Below are positions 5,785-7,503 of a stretch of 7,503 nucleotides of DNA, one piece after another (position 1 is the first letter of the stretch; each line of letters opens with the position of its first letter). Under the pieces are notes generated by a model. It was not told the origin of the DNA. It was given only the letters and a program-made list of their open reading frames with translations, and ran no database searches. Position numbers and translations under genes: made by a program. This DNA is from an uncultured Selenomonadaceae bacterium (lineage in GTDB: Bacteria; Bacillota; Negativicutes; Selenomonadales; Selenomonadaceae), in NCBI GenBank assembly GCA_905236145.1, contig CAJOOE010000038.1, positions 1 to 7,503 of the forward strand, given 5' to 3'.

Positions 5785-7074
5785 TTGAAAAAAATATTGA
5801 TAGTTGATGATATGATAGTTTCGCTGATGATGACGGAGAATATGCTTGCCGGCTCATATACGACTTTTTGTGCATCTTCCGGCAAAGAGGCGATCGAAAT
5901 TTACCGGAAGGAACGCCCGGACATGATTCTTTCGGATCTTCGTATGCCCGGTATGTCCGGCTATGAATTGCAGACGACTTTGCAATCCGAATTTCACGAA
6001 AGAATACCTTTTATGTTCATGACCGCAGACCACGACGAAGAAACGGAAAACAAAGGTTTTGACAACGGTGCGATGGATTTTATTCGCAAGCCTTTTCGTC
6101 CCGATGTCCTCCTGCGTCGCGTGGGAAACATTCTGCAGACCGTCGAACAGATTCAAAAATTGAAGAAAGATGCCGGGATTGACAAACTGACCGGACTTTT
6201 AAATAAATCTTCGTCGGAGGCGGAACTCGGCAAACTCTGCAAAAATTCAACCGGTGCTTTGCTGATGATTGACCTTGACAGTTTCAAACTTGTGAACGAT
6301 CTGCACGGTCATGCGGCGGGCGATGAGATTTTGGTCAGTTTCGCCGATATAATCCGCTCGACTTTGCGACCTTCAGACTTGGCGGGCAGATTGGGCGGTG
6401 ACGAATTTATTGCATTTTGTCACGGCGTTTTGGAAGAGTCCGCGATTTCCCAAAAAACTCAATTCATCAATCGGCAAATAGTTGAGTCCGCGAAAAAAAT
6501 TTTGGGCGAGGACATGAATATCCCTCTCGGTGCGTCGATCGGTTGCGTTTTCGTCCCGCAGTGGGGTACCGAGTTTCAAAACCTTTTCAAAAAAGCGGAT
6601 AAATCCCTTTACATCGTCAAGCAGAACGGCAAACACGGTTACAGCATTTTCAGCGACAAACAAAAATTTTCCGACGTTACCGACCTGGAAAATATGATGA
6701 GAATTTTGGACGAACGCAATCAATCTGCCGGAGCGTTGAATTTGCCGATGGAAGGTTTCCGGGCTGTGTTCAGATTTATCAGGCGGGGAGAGGACGGCAG
6801 TACCGCGTTTATTCTGTTTACGCTGACGGAGAAGGGAAATGTTTCCGAAATGACTTTGGGCGAGGCGTCCGAAATGTGTACGGATATGATAACCGAAAAT
6901 TTGAGAAAGACCGATGTTTTGACGCAGAGCAGTACCAATCAATATGTCGCTCTTGTCCGGAACATACGCAATGCCGACGAAGTTCAAAAAATTATCAATC
7001 GTTTTCTTGAGAATTGGAACGGCACACGGGCGGGAGAATCTTTTTCCGTGTCTTGCGAATTTGAGCAATTTTAG
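5785..7074 (+). CDS. Response regulator with receiver, diguanylate cyclase and degenerate second GGDEF-like domain
   Basis: The predicted role is phosphorylation-controlled synthesis of cyclic di-GMP from two GTP in the cytoplasm. Residues 1-120 are a complete receiver domain: acidic pair Asp8-Asp9, phospho-acceptor Asp51 in SDLRMPG, Thr80 and Lys102 in KPF. A short helix (about 115-130) leads to a GGDEF domain (about 130-290) that begins DKLTGLLNK. It has metal-binding Asp163, guanine-binding Asn171 and Asp180, an intact GGDEF (204-208), and the product-inhibition site RPSD (195-198) exactly 5 residues before it, so it should be active and feedback-inhibited. The last 105 residues (about 325-429) resemble a second GGDEF fold in which RKTD (374-377) is again 5 residues before the signature position, now STNQY (383-387). 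That domain cannot be catalytic. The 429-aa protein starts with TTG behind AAGGAGGG. No cognate histidine kinase is in the window. Layout resembles PleD/WspR in part; the signal and output are unknown. Confidence 0.92.
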   Translation: MKKILIVDDMIVSLMMTENMLAGSYTTFCASSGKEAIEIYRKERPDMILSDLRMPGMSGYELQTTLQSEFHERIPFMFMTADHDEETENKGFDNGAMDFIRKPFRPDVLLRRVGNILQTVEQIQKLKKDAGIDKLTGLLNKSSSEAELGKLCKNSTGALLMIDLDSFKLVNDLHGHAAGDEILVSFADIIRSTLRPSDLAGRLGGDEFIAFCHGVLEESAISQKTQFINRQIVESAKKILGEDMNIPLGASIGCVFVPQWGTEFQNLFKKADKSLYIVKQNGKHGYSIFSDKQKFSDVTDLENMMRILDERNQSAGALNLPMEGFRAVFRFIRRGEDGSTAFILFTLTEKGNVSEMTLGEASEMCTDMITENLRKTDVLTQSSTNQYVALVRNIRNADEVQKIINRFLENWNGTRAGESFSVSCEFEQF

Positions 7075-7109
7075 ATTTTTTATCCGGTCGGTCGGCAATC
7101 TTTTCAAGC

Positions 7110-7115
7110 GGGGTG
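7110..7115 (+). promoter_or_regulatory. Ribosome binding site of the right-edge secreted protein
   Basis: GGGGTG lies 8 nt before the ATG at 7124. The 49-bp gap after the cyclase gene shows no clear promoter or terminator, so the two genes may share a transcript. Confidence 0.5.
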
Positions 7116-7123
7116 AACGTCAA

Positions 7124-7503
7124 ATGAAAGCGTTTAAAATTTTGTTGATTTTATTCTCGGCGGTGTCGATAATTTTTCCTTTGTCTGCATTTGCCGCAGA
7201 GAAAACGCCGGTAAAATTGGTGCGGCTCCCCATAATTTTTATGAGCGAAAAACCGGACTCGGAAACTTGTCAAACTCTGGAAACAAAAATCGCCCGTGCG
7301 GTTCATGTGCCTTTAAACGGGACTTTAAACCTCGTCGAATATCTCGACGCGAAAAACGCGGCGGAGGAAATGAATTTGATTTGGCAGGAGTTGCGGCAAA
7401 AAAATCGCAAGGTCAAACTCAAAGAAACAATGAAACCGCTTGCCGAAAAATTGAACGCAGATATTATAATCTGTCCGGTGCTTTTGCGGTACAGTCAAAC
7501 TTA
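7124..7503 (+). CDS. Secreted protein of unknown function, N-terminal part (cut by right edge)
   Basis: The frame is open from ATG 7124 to the window end, giving 126 residues. It begins with a textbook Sec signal peptide: MKAFK, a hydrophobic stretch (ILLILFSAVSIIFPLSAF) and cleavage probably after Ala24 (AFA/AEK). No lipobox cysteine is present, so it is likely a soluble periplasmic or exported protein. The mature part starts KTPVKLVRLPIIFMSE, has an amphipathic charged middle with many Lys and Glu, and ends near LNADIIICPVLLRYSQT. The beta-strand-like pieces VKLVRLPIIF and ADIIICPVLL loosely recall periplasmic proteins that assemble a surface structure, but no family can be named. It follows the cyclase gene by 49 bp on the same strand and may be co-transcribed, which would link it loosely to c-di-GMP signalling (inference). 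Confidence 0.8.
   Translation, partial: MKAFKILLILFSAVSIIFPLSAFAAEKTPVKLVRLPIIFMSEKPDSETCQTLETKIARAVHVPLNGTLNLVEYLDAKNAAEEMNLIWQELRQKNRKVKLKETMKPLAEKLNADIIICPVLLRYSQT

Noticed and set aside
6373..7107. A 244-codon open frame on the minus strand opposite the cyclase gene
   Set aside because: It lies wholly against a well-recognised REC-GGDEF gene, shows no recognisable motif and has no good ribosome site, so it is a shadow of the real frame.

Overview
The window most likely comes from a diderm, LPS-making relative of the Firmicutes, with the class Negativicutes the best guess. It mixes outer-membrane sugar genes (a KDO-8-phosphate phosphatase and a heptose-7-phosphate-kinase-like protein) with Firmicutes-style features: strong GGAGG ribosome sites, GTG/TTG starts, a short LeuD, and a REC-GGDEF protein of a clostridial look. 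This placement is inferred from gene content and style only; there is no rRNA here. Base composition is moderate, with many A-tracts, and codon style looks uniform, so nothing marks recent transfer.

Left part (1-2051, minus strand): cysE (serine O-acetyltransferase), then a PfkB kinase of the RfaE1/HldA type, then the first part of a secreted protein that runs off the left edge. The gaps are short, so this is probably one transcript from a promoter at 2112-2139. A 238-bp divergent region (2079-2316 if the upstream TTG codon of cysE is counted) holds back-to-back promoters for cysE and for the rightward leuD, plus helically spaced A6T6 tracts.

Middle part (2317-3394, plus strand): leuD, coupled to kdsC, whose ribosome site overlaps the leuD stop codon. 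A 218-bp gap then holds a possible terminator and a consensus-like promoter that drives recG (3613-5706), a full-length branched-DNA helicase.

Right part: directly after recG comes a 49-bp imperfect palindrome whose two arms are each built from a tandem 8-mer. It is followed by a TTG-started response regulator/diguanylate cyclase (5785-7074) carrying a second, degenerate GGDEF-like domain, and then by a secreted protein cut by the right edge.

Most of the window is housekeeping: cysteine and leucine synthesis, LPS inner-core sugars, fork repair and c-di-GMP signalling. The parts most worth a second look are the tandem GGDEF arrangement, the palindrome after recG, the eroded motifs of the heptose-kinase-like protein, and the cysE/leuD divergent region. 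I found no mobile element, CRISPR array, tRNA or rRNA.
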